From assembly GCF_016839145.1 (NCBI RefSeq), contig NZ_CP069304.1, forward strand, positions 620,001-684,000: DNA of 64,000 nucleotides, read 5' to 3'. Of the stretch, positions 1-7,200 are shown piece by piece. The notes beneath the pieces are model-generated. The model had not been told where the DNA came from. It made no database searches and saw nothing but the letters and a program-made list of their open reading frames with translations. How positions within the stretch are numbered: the first letter of the stretch is position 1; each line of letters begins with the position of its first letter. This DNA comes from Shinella sp. PSBB067. Its GTDB lineage: Bacteria > Pseudomonadota > Alphaproteobacteria > Rhizobiales > Rhizobiaceae. The translations under genes and the position numbers were made by a program.

Positions 1-1
1 T

Positions 2-1321
2 GTGGCCTCGCGGCCGGATGTCGAGAGCAACACCTCCATCCTCGGCTTCGGCTTTTCCGGCTCGGGCCCGAACGCCGCGATGTCGTTCACGACATTGAAG
101 GACTGGAGCGAGCGCAAGACCACCCTGGACCGGGAAATCGCCGCGGCGACGCAGGCGATGGCAGAGGCGCCGGAAGGCACGGTGATGATCCTGAAGCCGC
201 CATCGATCGAAGGTCTCGGCACGAAATCCGGCTTCTCGCTGCGCCTCGAAGATCGGGCCAACCATGGCAGTGCGGCGCTTCAGCAGGCCGAGGCGCAACT
301 GACGCGGCTGGCCGGGCAGAGCAGGCTCGTCACCGGTGTCTATCCGGAAGGGCTGCCGGACGGCGCCAGCATCGCCCTGGAGATCGACCGGCAGAAGGCC
401 GAGGCGCTGGGCGTGCCGTTCCCGGCGATCAGCGAAACGCTGACGGCCGCCATCGGCTCGACCTATGTCAACGACTTCCCGAATGCCGGGCGCCTGCAAC
501 AGGTCATCGTCCAGGCGGATGCGCCAAGCCGCATGCAGGTGGACGACGTCCTGAAGCTCTACGTGCGCAACAATGCCGGCGGGATGGTCGCGCTGTCCGA
601 AGTCGTCACGCCGGTCTGGCAGGCAAGCCCGCTCCAGCTCGCCCGCTACAACGGCTATCCCGCGGCGTCGATTTCCGGCAATGCCGCCCCCGGCGTATCC
701 AGCGGCGATGCGATGGCGGAGATGGAGCGGCTCGCCGCACGACTTCCCGCCGGCTTCATGATCGAATGGACGGGGCAGTCTCTCCAGGAAAAGCAGTCGG
801 CCTCGCAGGCTCCCCTGCTGTTCGCCCTCTCGGCACTGGTGGTCTTCCTGGTCCTGTCCGCGCTTTACGAAAGCTGGTCGATCCCGTTTTCGGTGATGCT
901 GGTCGTGCCGCTCGGCGTTCTCGGCGCGGTGGCGGCCGTGTCGTTGCGCGGGCTCGAGAACGACGTGTTCTTCAAGGTCGGGCTGATCACCATCATCGGT
1001 CTGTCGGCAAAGAACGCCATCCTGATCGTCGAATTCGCGAAGAACCTGCGCAGCGAGGGCAGAAGCATCGACGATGCCGTTATCGAGGCGGCGCGGTTGC
1101 GGCTGCGGCCCATCCTGATGACCTCGCTCGCCTTCGCGCTCGGCGTGGTCCCGCTGATGATCGCCCGGGGCGCAAGTTCCGAGACGCAGCACGCGATCGG
1201 GACGGGGGTGTTCGGCGGCATGGTCTCCGCCACGGTGCTGGCCGTGTTCTTCGTGCCCGTCTTCTACGTCGTCGTGATGAAGGTGTTTGCGCGGCGGCGG
1301 CAAGAGGCCGGGGCCGCCTGA
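2..1321 (+). CDS. RND multidrug efflux permease, C-terminal part (5' truncated by window)
   Basis: This is the carboxy-terminal 439 residues of an AcrB/HAE1-type RND inner-membrane pump, which exports drugs or other amphiphiles using the proton gradient. The reading frame is open to the window edge, and the family is normally about 1,030-1,060 residues, so the N-terminal half lies outside. The fragment begins in a periplasmic porter domain. After residue ~265 it enters the C-terminal membrane bundle (segments LLFALSALVVFLVLSALYE, VMLVVPLGVLGAVAAV, VGLITIIGLSAKNAILIVEF), and it ends with VFFVPVFYVVVMKVF and a short basic tail. The helix with GLSAKNAILIVEFAK and the following RLRPILMTSLAF loop are hallmarks of HAE1 pumps. 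It converges, across 33 bp, on the AdeS-like sensor kinase gene. AdeRS/BaeSR systems commonly control RND pumps, so regulation by that pair is a reasonable inference. Confidence 0.93.
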   Translation: MASRPDVESNTSILGFGFSGSGPNAAMSFTTLKDWSERKTTLDREIAAATQAMAEAPEGTVMILKPPSIEGLGTKSGFSLRLEDRANHGSAALQQAEAQLTRLAGQSRLVTGVYPEGLPDGASIALEIDRQKAEALGVPFPAISETLTAAIGSTYVNDFPNAGRLQQVIVQADAPSRMQVDDVLKLYVRNNAGGMVALSEVVTPVWQASPLQLARYNGYPAASISGNAAPGVSSGDAMAEMERLAARLPAGFMIEWTGQSLQEKQSASQAPLLFALSALVVFLVLSALYESWSIPFSVMLVVPLGVLGAVAAVSLRGLENDVFFKVGLITIIGLSAKNAILIVEFAKNLRSEGRSIDDAVIEAARLRLRPILMTSLAFALGVVPLMIARGASSETQHAIGTGVFGGMVSATVLAVFFVPVFYVVVMKVFARRRQEAGAA

Positions 1322-1354
1322 CCTGTCGTCGTCGGCCGGCGGCGGCCCCGACCG

Positions 1355-2419
1355 TCAGGCGGGCCCGCCCGCCGGCAGCCAGATCTCGATCGAAAGGCCG
1401 CTGCCCTCCTCGTTGCCGGTAACGATCGCATCGCCGCCATGGGCGCGGGCAATGGCCTGGACGACGGGCAGGCCAAGCCCCGAGCCGCCACTGGCGCGCG
1501 CGCGGGAATCATCGGCCCGCCAGAACCGCTCGAAGGCGCGATGCCCGGTCCCGGGCGGCAGGCCCGGGCCGTCGTCGGTGCACCGGATCACCACGCGGTC
1601 CCTTGCCCTGCGCGTCTGGATCGACAGCGTGCTGCGCGGAGCGTAACGCCTGGCATTGTCGAGGATTGCGAACAGCGCCTGCCGTATCCTCGCCCGATCG
1701 GCGACGACGACGGCGCTTCCGAGGTCGTATTCGACGGCAAGGCCGGCTTTCGCCAGGTCCTGCTCGATGGAGGCCGTGACGCTCTCGACCTCAATGGCGA
1801 GATCGATCTCGTCAAGCTTGAGCTCCAGCCTGCCGGCATTCGACAGGCCGAGGGTTCTGAGATCCTCGACGATACGCGCGAGATCGTCGACATGCGCTAT
1901 CAGCCGGCCGTAAAGCTCCGGGCTCGGCGTGAACACCCCGTCGGAAAGCCCCTGCAGGCGCCCTCGCAGAATGGTCAGCGGCGTGCGCAGTTCATGGGCG
2001 ATGGCCGAATTCGAGTATTTCAGCTCCGCTTCCGCGTTCTCGAGGCGCATCGCCATCGCGTTGAAGTCGGCGATGAGGCTTTCCGCCTCGCCATACACCG
2101 TCCTGATCGTCTCGGCCCGCGCGGAGAAATCGCCGTGCGCGATTAAATGGACCGCGCCCGCGACCGACTTCAGCGGCTGAACGATGCTCTGCGCCAGGCG
2201 CCATGCGACGACAGCCGCGGCAGACAGGCTGATCGCAAGGATCAGGCCGAGGACGACGAAATCGCCGGCGTTCCATTTGTCGCTGTAGAGGTCGTCGGGA
2301 TAAAGCCACGGATAGAAGAACGTGTAGTAGCCGAAAGTACCCGTGACCATCACGGCGAAGGCGGCAAGCGTCAGGGCGCTCATCACGCGGACGATCTGTG
2401 CGTTGAGGCTCCTAGCCAT
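1355..2419 (-). CDS. Sensor histidine kinase, AdeS/BaeS-like
   Basis: A membrane-bound histidine kinase of 354 residues that senses an envelope or drug signal and phosphorylates the adjacent response regulator. Two membrane segments (about residues 12-36 and 54-76) flank a short periplasmic loop. A HAMP linker (77-130) and the dimerisation/phosphoacceptor motif AHELRTPL with H142 follow. The ATP-binding domain has an N box (ILDNARRYAP), a G1 box (DDGPGLPPG) and a G2 box (GSGLGLPVV). The ATG at 2419 was chosen because it overlaps the regulator stop by 8 bp and precedes MARSLNAQIV; the 12 upstream codons are unlikely to be translated. Cotranscription with the regulator is expected. The similarity to AdeS is by motif and context only. 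Confidence 0.9.
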   Translation of the reverse strand: MARSLNAQIVRVMSALTLAAFAVMVTGTFGYYTFFYPWLYPDDLYSDKWNAGDFVVLGLILAISLSAAAVVAWRLAQSIVQPLKSVAGAVHLIAHGDFSARAETIRTVYGEAESLIADFNAMAMRLENAEAELKYSNSAIAHELRTPLTILRGRLQGLSDGVFTPSPELYGRLIAHVDDLARIVEDLRTLGLSNAGRLELKLDEIDLAIEVESVTASIEQDLAKAGLAVEYDLGSAVVVADRARIRQALFAILDNARRYAPRSTLSIQTRRARDRVVIRCTDDGPGLPPGTGHRAFERFWRADDSRARASGGSGLGLPVVQAIARAHGGDAIVTGNEEGSGLSIEIWLPAGGPA

Positions 2420-3107
2420 GGCGATCCGCCAGCCGATAACCCACGCCGCGGACACCCGTCAGCAATCCATCGGCGCCGGCGGCGGTCAGTTTGCGCCTGA
2501 GGTTGCTGACGTGGCTGTCGACGGTGCGATCGAGCGCTTCTCCTTCCGGAAGGCACGCATCGACGAGCTCGGAACGCTCGAAGACACGGCTGGGGGAGGC
2601 CGCCATATAGGCAAGCAGCCGGAATTCCGTGCGCGTCAGTTCCAGCGTCGCCGCGCCTGCGCCTTGCCCGACCGTTGCGATATAGGCGTCGGGATCGATG
2701 GTCAGCGGCCCGATACGCAGCGGCTGTCTTCCCTTGCGCCCTGTCGTGCGGCGCAGCACGGCCTTGGCCCGGGCGACGACCTCCAGCGGATTGAACGGCT
2801 TGACGACATAGTCGTCCGCGCCGATCCGCAGGGCCTGCAGCTTGTCGAGGTCCTCGGCCAGCGCCGTCACCATGATGACCGGCGTGTCGTCGCGCCTGCG
2901 AATGGCGGCCAGCACGTCATAGCCGTCCTGGCCGGGCAGCTTTATATCGAGGACGATCAGGTCGGGCCGGAGCCGGACGTAATGCGCAAGCCCGATCGAC
3001 CCGTCGCCGGCGCTGACGGTACGGAAGCCCTCCCGGACGAAATAGGTTTCCAGTATGTCCGCGATTTCTGGCTCGTCCTCGACGATAAGGATCAGCGGAT
3101 TGTCCAT
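2412..3107 (-). CDS. OmpR/PhoB-family response regulator, AdeR/BaeR-like
   Basis: A 231-residue transcriptional regulator with a receiver domain (1-120) and a winged-helix DNA-binding domain (about 130-228). The acidic pocket (E10/D11), phosphoacceptor D54 (VLDIKLP), T81 and K103 (VVKPFNP) are all present. The stretch KPFNPLEVVARAKAVLRRT closely resembles AdeR and BaeR, which activate RND efflux operons. The start at 3107 begins exactly at the receiver fold (MDNPLILIVEDE); the open frame upstream is not expected to be used. It is the first gene of a two-gene operon with the kinase. The neighbouring convergent RND gene is the obvious candidate target, though other targets are possible. Confidence 0.93.
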   Translation of the reverse strand: MDNPLILIVEDEPEIADILETYFVREGFRTVSAGDGSIGLAHYVRLRPDLIVLDIKLPGQDGYDVLAAIRRRDDTPVIMVTALAEDLDKLQALRIGADDYVVKPFNPLEVVARAKAVLRRTTGRKGRQPLRIGPLTIDPDAYIATVGQGAGAATLELTRTEFRLLAYMAASPSRVFERSELVDACLPEGEALDRTVDSHVSNLRRKLTAAGADGLLTGVRGVGYRLADRHG

Positions 3108-3423
3108 GACATCGCCCCCGGCTGTGTTCTTCCTAAAGAGTGCATCGCCATTGTCGGCGTCAACCCGGAACGGCACGTCTCCACGCAATCTCCATACAAC
3201 CTGCATGCAGGCCTGACAAAAAAGCGCCATGGCCGCCACGCGAGCCAACGGCTCGATGGTGATGCCGTCCTGCGAAACCCGTCCTGCGGGGCGATATTGG
3301 GTGCGGCGGTGCCTTGAAAAGGCCCCGAAACGATGAATGCGGCCGTATCATGGAACATCGGGGCGCACCGGAAGTTGTTGTGCCACGCGCAAGACGCGTT
3401 CACGACATGAAGGAGATTTCAAA
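3108..3423. other. Divergent intergenic region, 316 bp
   Basis: No convincing gene is visible. The left part should hold the promoter of the two-component operon transcribed leftward. It includes a 12-bp palindrome, CCTGCATGCAGG, at 3200-3211, which could be a regulator site but may be coincidental. The right part holds the EcfG-like promoter at 3352-3376 for the rightward small genes. Confidence 0.6.
3352..3376 (+). promoter_or_regulatory. EcfG-type (general stress sigma factor) promoter
   Basis: The sequence reads GGAAC, 16 bp, then AGTT. The alphaproteobacterial EcfG consensus is GGAAC-N16/17-CGTT, so only one -10 base differs. It lies 47 bp upstream of the 25-codon membrane peptide gene at 3424. 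Two further matches occur in this window at 9686 and 10729, each also ahead of a small membrane protein. Confidence 0.6.
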
Positions 3424-3501
3424 ATGGGTCGCGGCATTCTTCTCTGGCTCCTTGGCATCCCCCTGCCGATCGTCATCCTGCTTGTCCTGTTCATGCGATA
3501 G
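3424..3501 (+). CDS. 25-residue single-span membrane peptide
   Basis: A very short gene encoding MGRGILLWLLGIPLPIVILL followed by VLFMR. The strong ribosome-binding site AAGGAG sits 7 bp before the ATG. The product is one hydrophobic helix with a basic residue at each end and a central proline-containing kink (GIPLP), so it should insert in the inner membrane. I recognise the general pattern from small uncharacterised peptides of alphaproteobacteria, but know no function. It lies 9 bp ahead of the larger membrane protein gene and behind an EcfG-like promoter, so a role in the general stress response is inferred. It is far too short for ordinary gene callers. Confidence 0.75.
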   Translation: MGRGILLWLLGIPLPIVILLVLFMR

Positions 3502-3510
3502 GAGGCAGAG

Positions 3511-4410
3511 ATGGCGAGTTATACGACGGGCGTTTCAGACGTCGGCATCGAATCCAACGTTCCTGCCCTGGCGTGGGGACCGGTCATCGGTGGGGCGACC
3601 ACGGCATCCGCGGCAAGCCTCATTCTCCTTCTTCTCGGTTCGGGTGTCGGGCTCACCATGGTGTCGCCCTGGTCGGGGGAGAGCGCTTCGTTCACGACGG
3701 TCAGCGTCACCGCCGCCATCTGGTTCGTCATCGTGCAGTGGCTGTCCTCGGCGCTCGGCGGCTATCTCACCGGGCGGCTGCGCACGAAATGGGCCGGCGT
3801 TCACACCGATGAGGTGTTCTTCCGCGATACCGCGCACGGGTTCCTGAGCTGGGCGCTGGCGACCGTCGTCGTCGCCGGGCTTGCCGGCTCGGCCTTCACC
3901 TCGTTCGTCGGAAGCGGGATACAGGCGGCATCGTCGATCGCCACGACCGCGACCGTCGGCGCCACAGCGGCCGCGGCAGGAACCAACGAGGCGCCCGATC
4001 TTGCGACGGGCTACTTTACGGACCTGCTTCTTCGTCCCCAGGAGGCCACGGCCAGGGCGCAGTCGGACGATGCGGCCGCCACCGCCGAGGTTTCGCGCAT
4101 TCTCATGCAGGGCGCAGCCAGGGGCGAGGTGCCGGAGGCCGATCGCGCCTATATCGCGACCATCGTCGCGTCGCGCGCCGCCATTTCGCCGGACGAGGCC
4201 CGCGCCCGCGTTGACCAGGTGCTGCAGCAGATCGAGGACGCCAAGAACGCCGCCCTCCAGGCGGCCGACGAGGCACGCAAGTCAGCCGCTACGGTGGCGT
4301 TGCTGGGTGCCCTGTCCCTGCTGGTCGGTGCCTTCGTCGCTTCCGCCGCTGCCGCTCTCGGCGGCCGTCAGCGCGACGATGAAGAGGCGGCCCTCGTGGT
4401 GCGGGCGTAA
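3511..4410 (+). CDS. Conserved hypothetical membrane protein
   Basis: A 299-residue inner-membrane protein of unknown function. N-terminal segments at about residues 23-53 and 65-90 are followed by a segment near 112-135 with AT-rich small residues. A soluble helical region (about 150-250) is rich in Ala, Glu and Arg (for example ARVDQVLQQIEDAKNAALQ) and may form a coiled coil. A final membrane helix (LLGALSLLVGAFVASAAAAL) and an acidic tail close the protein. The start has the clear ribosome-binding site AGGAGG 8 bp upstream and follows the 25-residue peptide by 9 bp, so the two are likely cotranscribed from the EcfG-like promoter. The architecture (glycine-rich helices with a periplasmic or cytoplasmic coiled-coil insert) does not identify a transport function. 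Confidence 0.85.
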   Translation: MASYTTGVSDVGIESNVPALAWGPVIGGATTASAASLILLLLGSGVGLTMVSPWSGESASFTTVSVTAAIWFVIVQWLSSALGGYLTGRLRTKWAGVHTDEVFFRDTAHGFLSWALATVVVAGLAGSAFTSFVGSGIQAASSIATTATVGATAAAAGTNEAPDLATGYFTDLLLRPQEATARAQSDDAAATAEVSRILMQGAARGEVPEADRAYIATIVASRAAISPDEARARVDQVLQQIEDAKNAALQAADEARKSAATVALLGALSLLVGAFVASAAAALGGRQRDDEEAALVVRA

Positions 4411-4456
4411 GCTCCAGCGCATTGGTCGGGCACGTCTGCCCGGCCTTCCGGACGTT

Positions 4457-4484
4457 GCAACAGGCGCCGCACGGCGCCTGTTGC
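4457..4484. terminator. Perfect 12-bp hairpin between convergent genes
   Basis: GCAACAGGCGCC is followed by a GCAC loop and its exact reverse complement. It sits in the 147-bp gap between the convergent membrane protein gene (ending 4410) and the btuD-like gene (ending 4558). There is no T-tract on either side, so it is either a bidirectional structural terminator or an RNA-end stabilising stem, not a canonical intrinsic terminator. Confidence 0.5.
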
Positions 4485-4557
4485 CGCGCGTCGCGTCTCA
4501 GGGAACGCCGCGCAATTTCGCAACCGGCAGCTCGTGCGCCCGGCAGCGCCTGTTGAA

Positions 4558-5328
4558 CTATACGAGGTCGAGCGGCACGACGATCGGCTTTCCCGCGGCC
4601 TCGCCGAGATGGGCTTCCACGGCGTAGACCGCGCGCAGCCGCTCCGGCGTCAAGACCGCGTCCGGCGGCCCATCGGCGACGATCACGCCCTTGTCGAGCA
4701 GGATCAGGCGGGAGCACCAGCGCGCGGCGAGGCTGAGATCGTGCAGCGAGGCGATGACGCCGCGGCCTTCGCCGGCAAGCTCCGCAAAGGTCTTCATCAG
4801 CATGATCTGGTGCGAGGGGTCGAGCCCGGCCGCCGGTTCGTCGGCCAGCAGCAGCGGCGCATCCTGGGCGAGCGCGCGCGCGATCAGCACCCTTGCCTTT
4901 TCGCCGCCGGAAAGTTCCGTCGCCGGGCGGGCGCGAAACCCGTCGACCTCCATGCGCCGCATGGCACGTTCGACAAGGTCCAGGTCCGCCTTGCCCGGCC
5001 GGGAGAAGGCCGGCCGGTGGGCATGGCGGCCGAGCGCCACGATCATCTCGACCGGAACGGGCCAGGCGATGTCGCGCTCCTGCGGCAGGTAGGCGGCATG
5101 GCGGGCGCGTTCGCGCGCACCCATCGCCGCGACCGCGCGACCGTCGATCCCGACGTCGCCGCGATGCGGCGTGAAGCCGAGGATCGTCCGCAGCAGCGTC
5201 GATTTTCCCGCCCCGTTCGGCCCGATCAGGCCGACGAACTCTCCGGCGGCCAGATCGAACGAGATGTCCTTCAGGATTTGCCTGCCGCCCAGCGAGGCGC
5301 CGAGGGCCTTTACCGACAGCAGCGTCAC
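4558..5328 (-). CDS. btuD: Vitamin B12 ABC transporter ATP-binding protein, BtuD/FecE-like
   Basis: A 256-residue ABC ATPase that powers import through the adjacent permease. It shows Walker A (GPNGAGKS), the Q-loop region (AYLPQERD), the signature LSGGEKAR, Walker B (LLLADEPAAGLDP) and the switch His (SLHDLSLAARW). The start is a GTG at 5328 that overlaps the permease stop as GTGA. This was chosen because the reading frame upstream does not encode ABC sequence. The family (FecE/BtuD/HmuV) serves iron-siderophores, haem or cobalamin. The cobalamin assignment rests on the riboswitch at the head of the operon. It is the last of four genes. Confidence 0.88.
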   Translation of the reverse strand: MTLLSVKALGASLGGRQILKDISFDLAAGEFVGLIGPNGAGKSTLLRTILGFTPHRGDVGIDGRAVAAMGARERARHAAYLPQERDIAWPVPVEMIVALGRHAHRPAFSRPGKADLDLVERAMRRMEVDGFRARPATELSGGEKARVLIARALAQDAPLLLADEPAAGLDPSHQIMLMKTFAELAGEGRGVIASLHDLSLAARWCSRLILLDKGVIVADGPPDAVLTPERLRAVYAVEAHLGEAAGKPIVVPLDLV

Positions 5329-6326
5329 AGCATCTGCCTCCGCGTCTTGTAGACCAGCCACAGGAAGAAGGGTGCGCCGACGAGGGCCGTCAGCACGCCG
5401 AGCTTGAGGTCGCGTTCGGGTGCGATGATGCGCACGAGCGTGTCGGCCGCCAGAAGCACGCAGGCCCCGCCGAGCGCGCTCGCCGGCAGGAGCCGCGCCG
5501 GGCGCGCGCCGACCAGCGGGCGAAGCATGTGCGGCACCACCAGCCCGACGAAGCCGATGACGCCCGCCACCGCGGTCGCCGCGCCGACGCTGGCGGCGGT
5601 GCCGAAGACGGCGAGAAACTGCACCCGCCGCATGTCGACGCCCATGCTGGCCGCCGCATCGCCGCCCAGCGTCAGCGCGTCGAGCGCCCGGCCGAGGCTC
5701 GCCAGCATCACCCAGCCTGCGACCATGAACGGACCGGCCAGCCACACATGGGTCATCGAGCGGTCGGAGAGCGAGCCCAGCATCCAGAACATGATTTCCA
5801 GCGCCGCGAAGGGATTGGGCGACAGGTTGAGCGCAAGCGCGGTCAGGGCGCTCGCCAGGCTCGAGACGGCGATGCCGGCGAGAATGACCGTGAGCGCGCC
5901 GCCGCTGAGGCCGACCATCGCCTGCACCACCAGCACGGCGGCGACCGCGCCCGCCAGCGCCGCAAGCGGCAGGCCGAGCGGGAACAGGGCGGAAAAGCCG
6001 GTATAGATGGCCAGCACCGCGCCCAGCGAGGCCGATGCGCTCACCCCGAGAAGCGCCGGCTCGGCCAGCGGGTTGCGCAGCCAGCCCTGCAGCGCCGCGC
6101 CCGACAGGCCGAGCGTGGCGCCGATCATCAGCCCCAGCAGCGCGCGCGGCAGCCGGATTTCCTGCATGACGAGGGCAATCGTATCGCCCTTGTCGGAAAG
6201 GAGCGCCCTGAGGCTGTCGCCGAAGGCGACCGCCGCCGGCCCGACCGTCAGCGACAGCAGGAAGAGAAGGAAGGTGAGAAATCCGAGCCCGGCGATCACC
6301 AGCCGGAAACGCGCCGTGTCGCTCAT
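5325..6326 (-). CDS. btuC: Vitamin B12 ABC transporter permease, BtuC/FecCD family
   Basis: A 333-residue inner-membrane permease of the FecCD/BtuC family with about ten membrane segments. It has the conserved GLSGAALQGWLRNPLAEP motif near residue 75-92, the LGSLSDRSM region, and the C-terminal cytoplasmic L-loop (GFVGLVVPHMLRPLVG) that contacts the ATPase. Its ATG (6326) overlaps the stop of the binding-protein gene as ATGA, and its own stop overlaps the GTG of the ATPase gene. It forms the membrane pore for cobalamin in the likely BtuCD-F complex. The family alone cannot separate cobalamin from siderophore or haem import; the upstream riboswitch does. Confidence 0.9.
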   Translation of the reverse strand: MSDTARFRLVIAGLGFLTFLLFLLSLTVGPAAVAFGDSLRALLSDKGDTIALVMQEIRLPRALLGLMIGATLGLSGAALQGWLRNPLAEPALLGVSASASLGAVLAIYTGFSALFPLGLPLAALAGAVAAVLVVQAMVGLSGGALTVILAGIAVSSLASALTALALNLSPNPFAALEIMFWMLGSLSDRSMTHVWLAGPFMVAGWVMLASLGRALDALTLGGDAAASMGVDMRRVQFLAVFGTAASVGAATAVAGVIGFVGLVVPHMLRPLVGARPARLLPASALGGACVLLAADTLVRIIAPERDLKLGVLTALVGAPFFLWLVYKTRRQML

Positions 6327-7186
6327 GGCGTTTCGCTCCGTTCGCCGAGCGCTGCGCGCTGCAGCATGCGCGATGCCTCCAGCGTGAAGGGCGCGCCGCA
6401 GATCGTGTACTTGTCCGGGATGGCGATCGCCCGGTCGGAAAGTGCCCTGAAGGCGGGATGCGAGAAATTCGCCTTGGCCAGCGCCGGTGCGCTGTACTGG
6501 CTGTCGCCTTCCAGGATGATGTCGGGATTGGCGGAGATCAGCAGCTCCAGCGGCAGGCGCGTCATGCCCTTGAAGCCGAGCGTATCGCCGAGATTGACAA
6601 GGCCCGCGGCCTGCACGATCGCATCGGCCAGCGTGCCCGAACCCGACGTGTAGCTGTTGGCATAGTAGATGGCGACGGTCCTGGCGGGCGGATGACGCGC
6701 GGCAAGGTCGGCAAGGCCCTTGTCCAGTTCCGCCACCAGCTCGCCGGCCCGCTGCTCGCGATGGAGCAGGCGGCCCATGCGCGTGAGGTTCTCGCGCACG
6801 TCGTCGAAAGACGCGGCGGGCGTGAACTGCTCGACCCTGAAGCCAAGCTCGCGAAGCAGGACGACCGTCGCCTTCGCGGTGTAGGTGCCGGCAAGCACGA
6901 GATCGGGCTGCATGAGGAAGATCTCCTCGGCCTGGCCGCTGTTGGGCCGGTATTGCGCGGCTTCCTCCACCATCACGGACGTTCCTTCCTCGCCGGCGAG
7001 GAAGGACACCGACCTGAGCTGTCCGGGCGCCGCCATCAGCATGGCGAGCTGATCGGTGCACAGGTTGATGGAGACGACCCGCTGCGGCGGCGGGTCGGCA
7101 GCGGCCGCGGCAGGGACAAAGGCAGGCATGAGCGCTGCGGTGGCCGCCATTGCGATCCTGCGGCATCGTGCGGAAGCAGCGGTCAT
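6323..7186 (-). CDS. btuF: Periplasmic cobalamin-binding protein, BtuF/FepB-like
   Basis: A 287-residue class III (helical-backbone) periplasmic binding protein. The N-terminus carries basic residues and a hydrophobic stretch ending AAAAADPPP, a Sec signal with cleavage near residue 28-31. The mature part starts with RVVSINLCTDQLAMLM, the typical opening of the BtuF/FhuD fold. Motifs EEIFLMQPDLVLAGTY and ISANPDIILEGDSQYS are the two conserved domain strands. It should hand cobalamin to the BtuC-like permease encoded 4 bp overlapping downstream. The start at 7186 gives the signal peptide and sits 14 bp after the receptor gene. Confidence 0.85.
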   Translation of the reverse strand: MTAASARCRRIAMAATAALMPAFVPAAAAADPPPQRVVSINLCTDQLAMLMAAPGQLRSVSFLAGEEGTSVMVEEAAQYRPNSGQAEEIFLMQPDLVLAGTYTAKATVVLLRELGFRVEQFTPAASFDDVRENLTRMGRLLHREQRAGELVAELDKGLADLAARHPPARTVAIYYANSYTSGSGTLADAIVQAAGLVNLGDTLGFKGMTRLPLELLISANPDIILEGDSQYSAPALAKANFSHPAFRALSDRAIAIPDKYTICGAPFTLEASRMLQRAALGERSETP

Positions 7187-7200
7187 GATGACAAGGCCTT

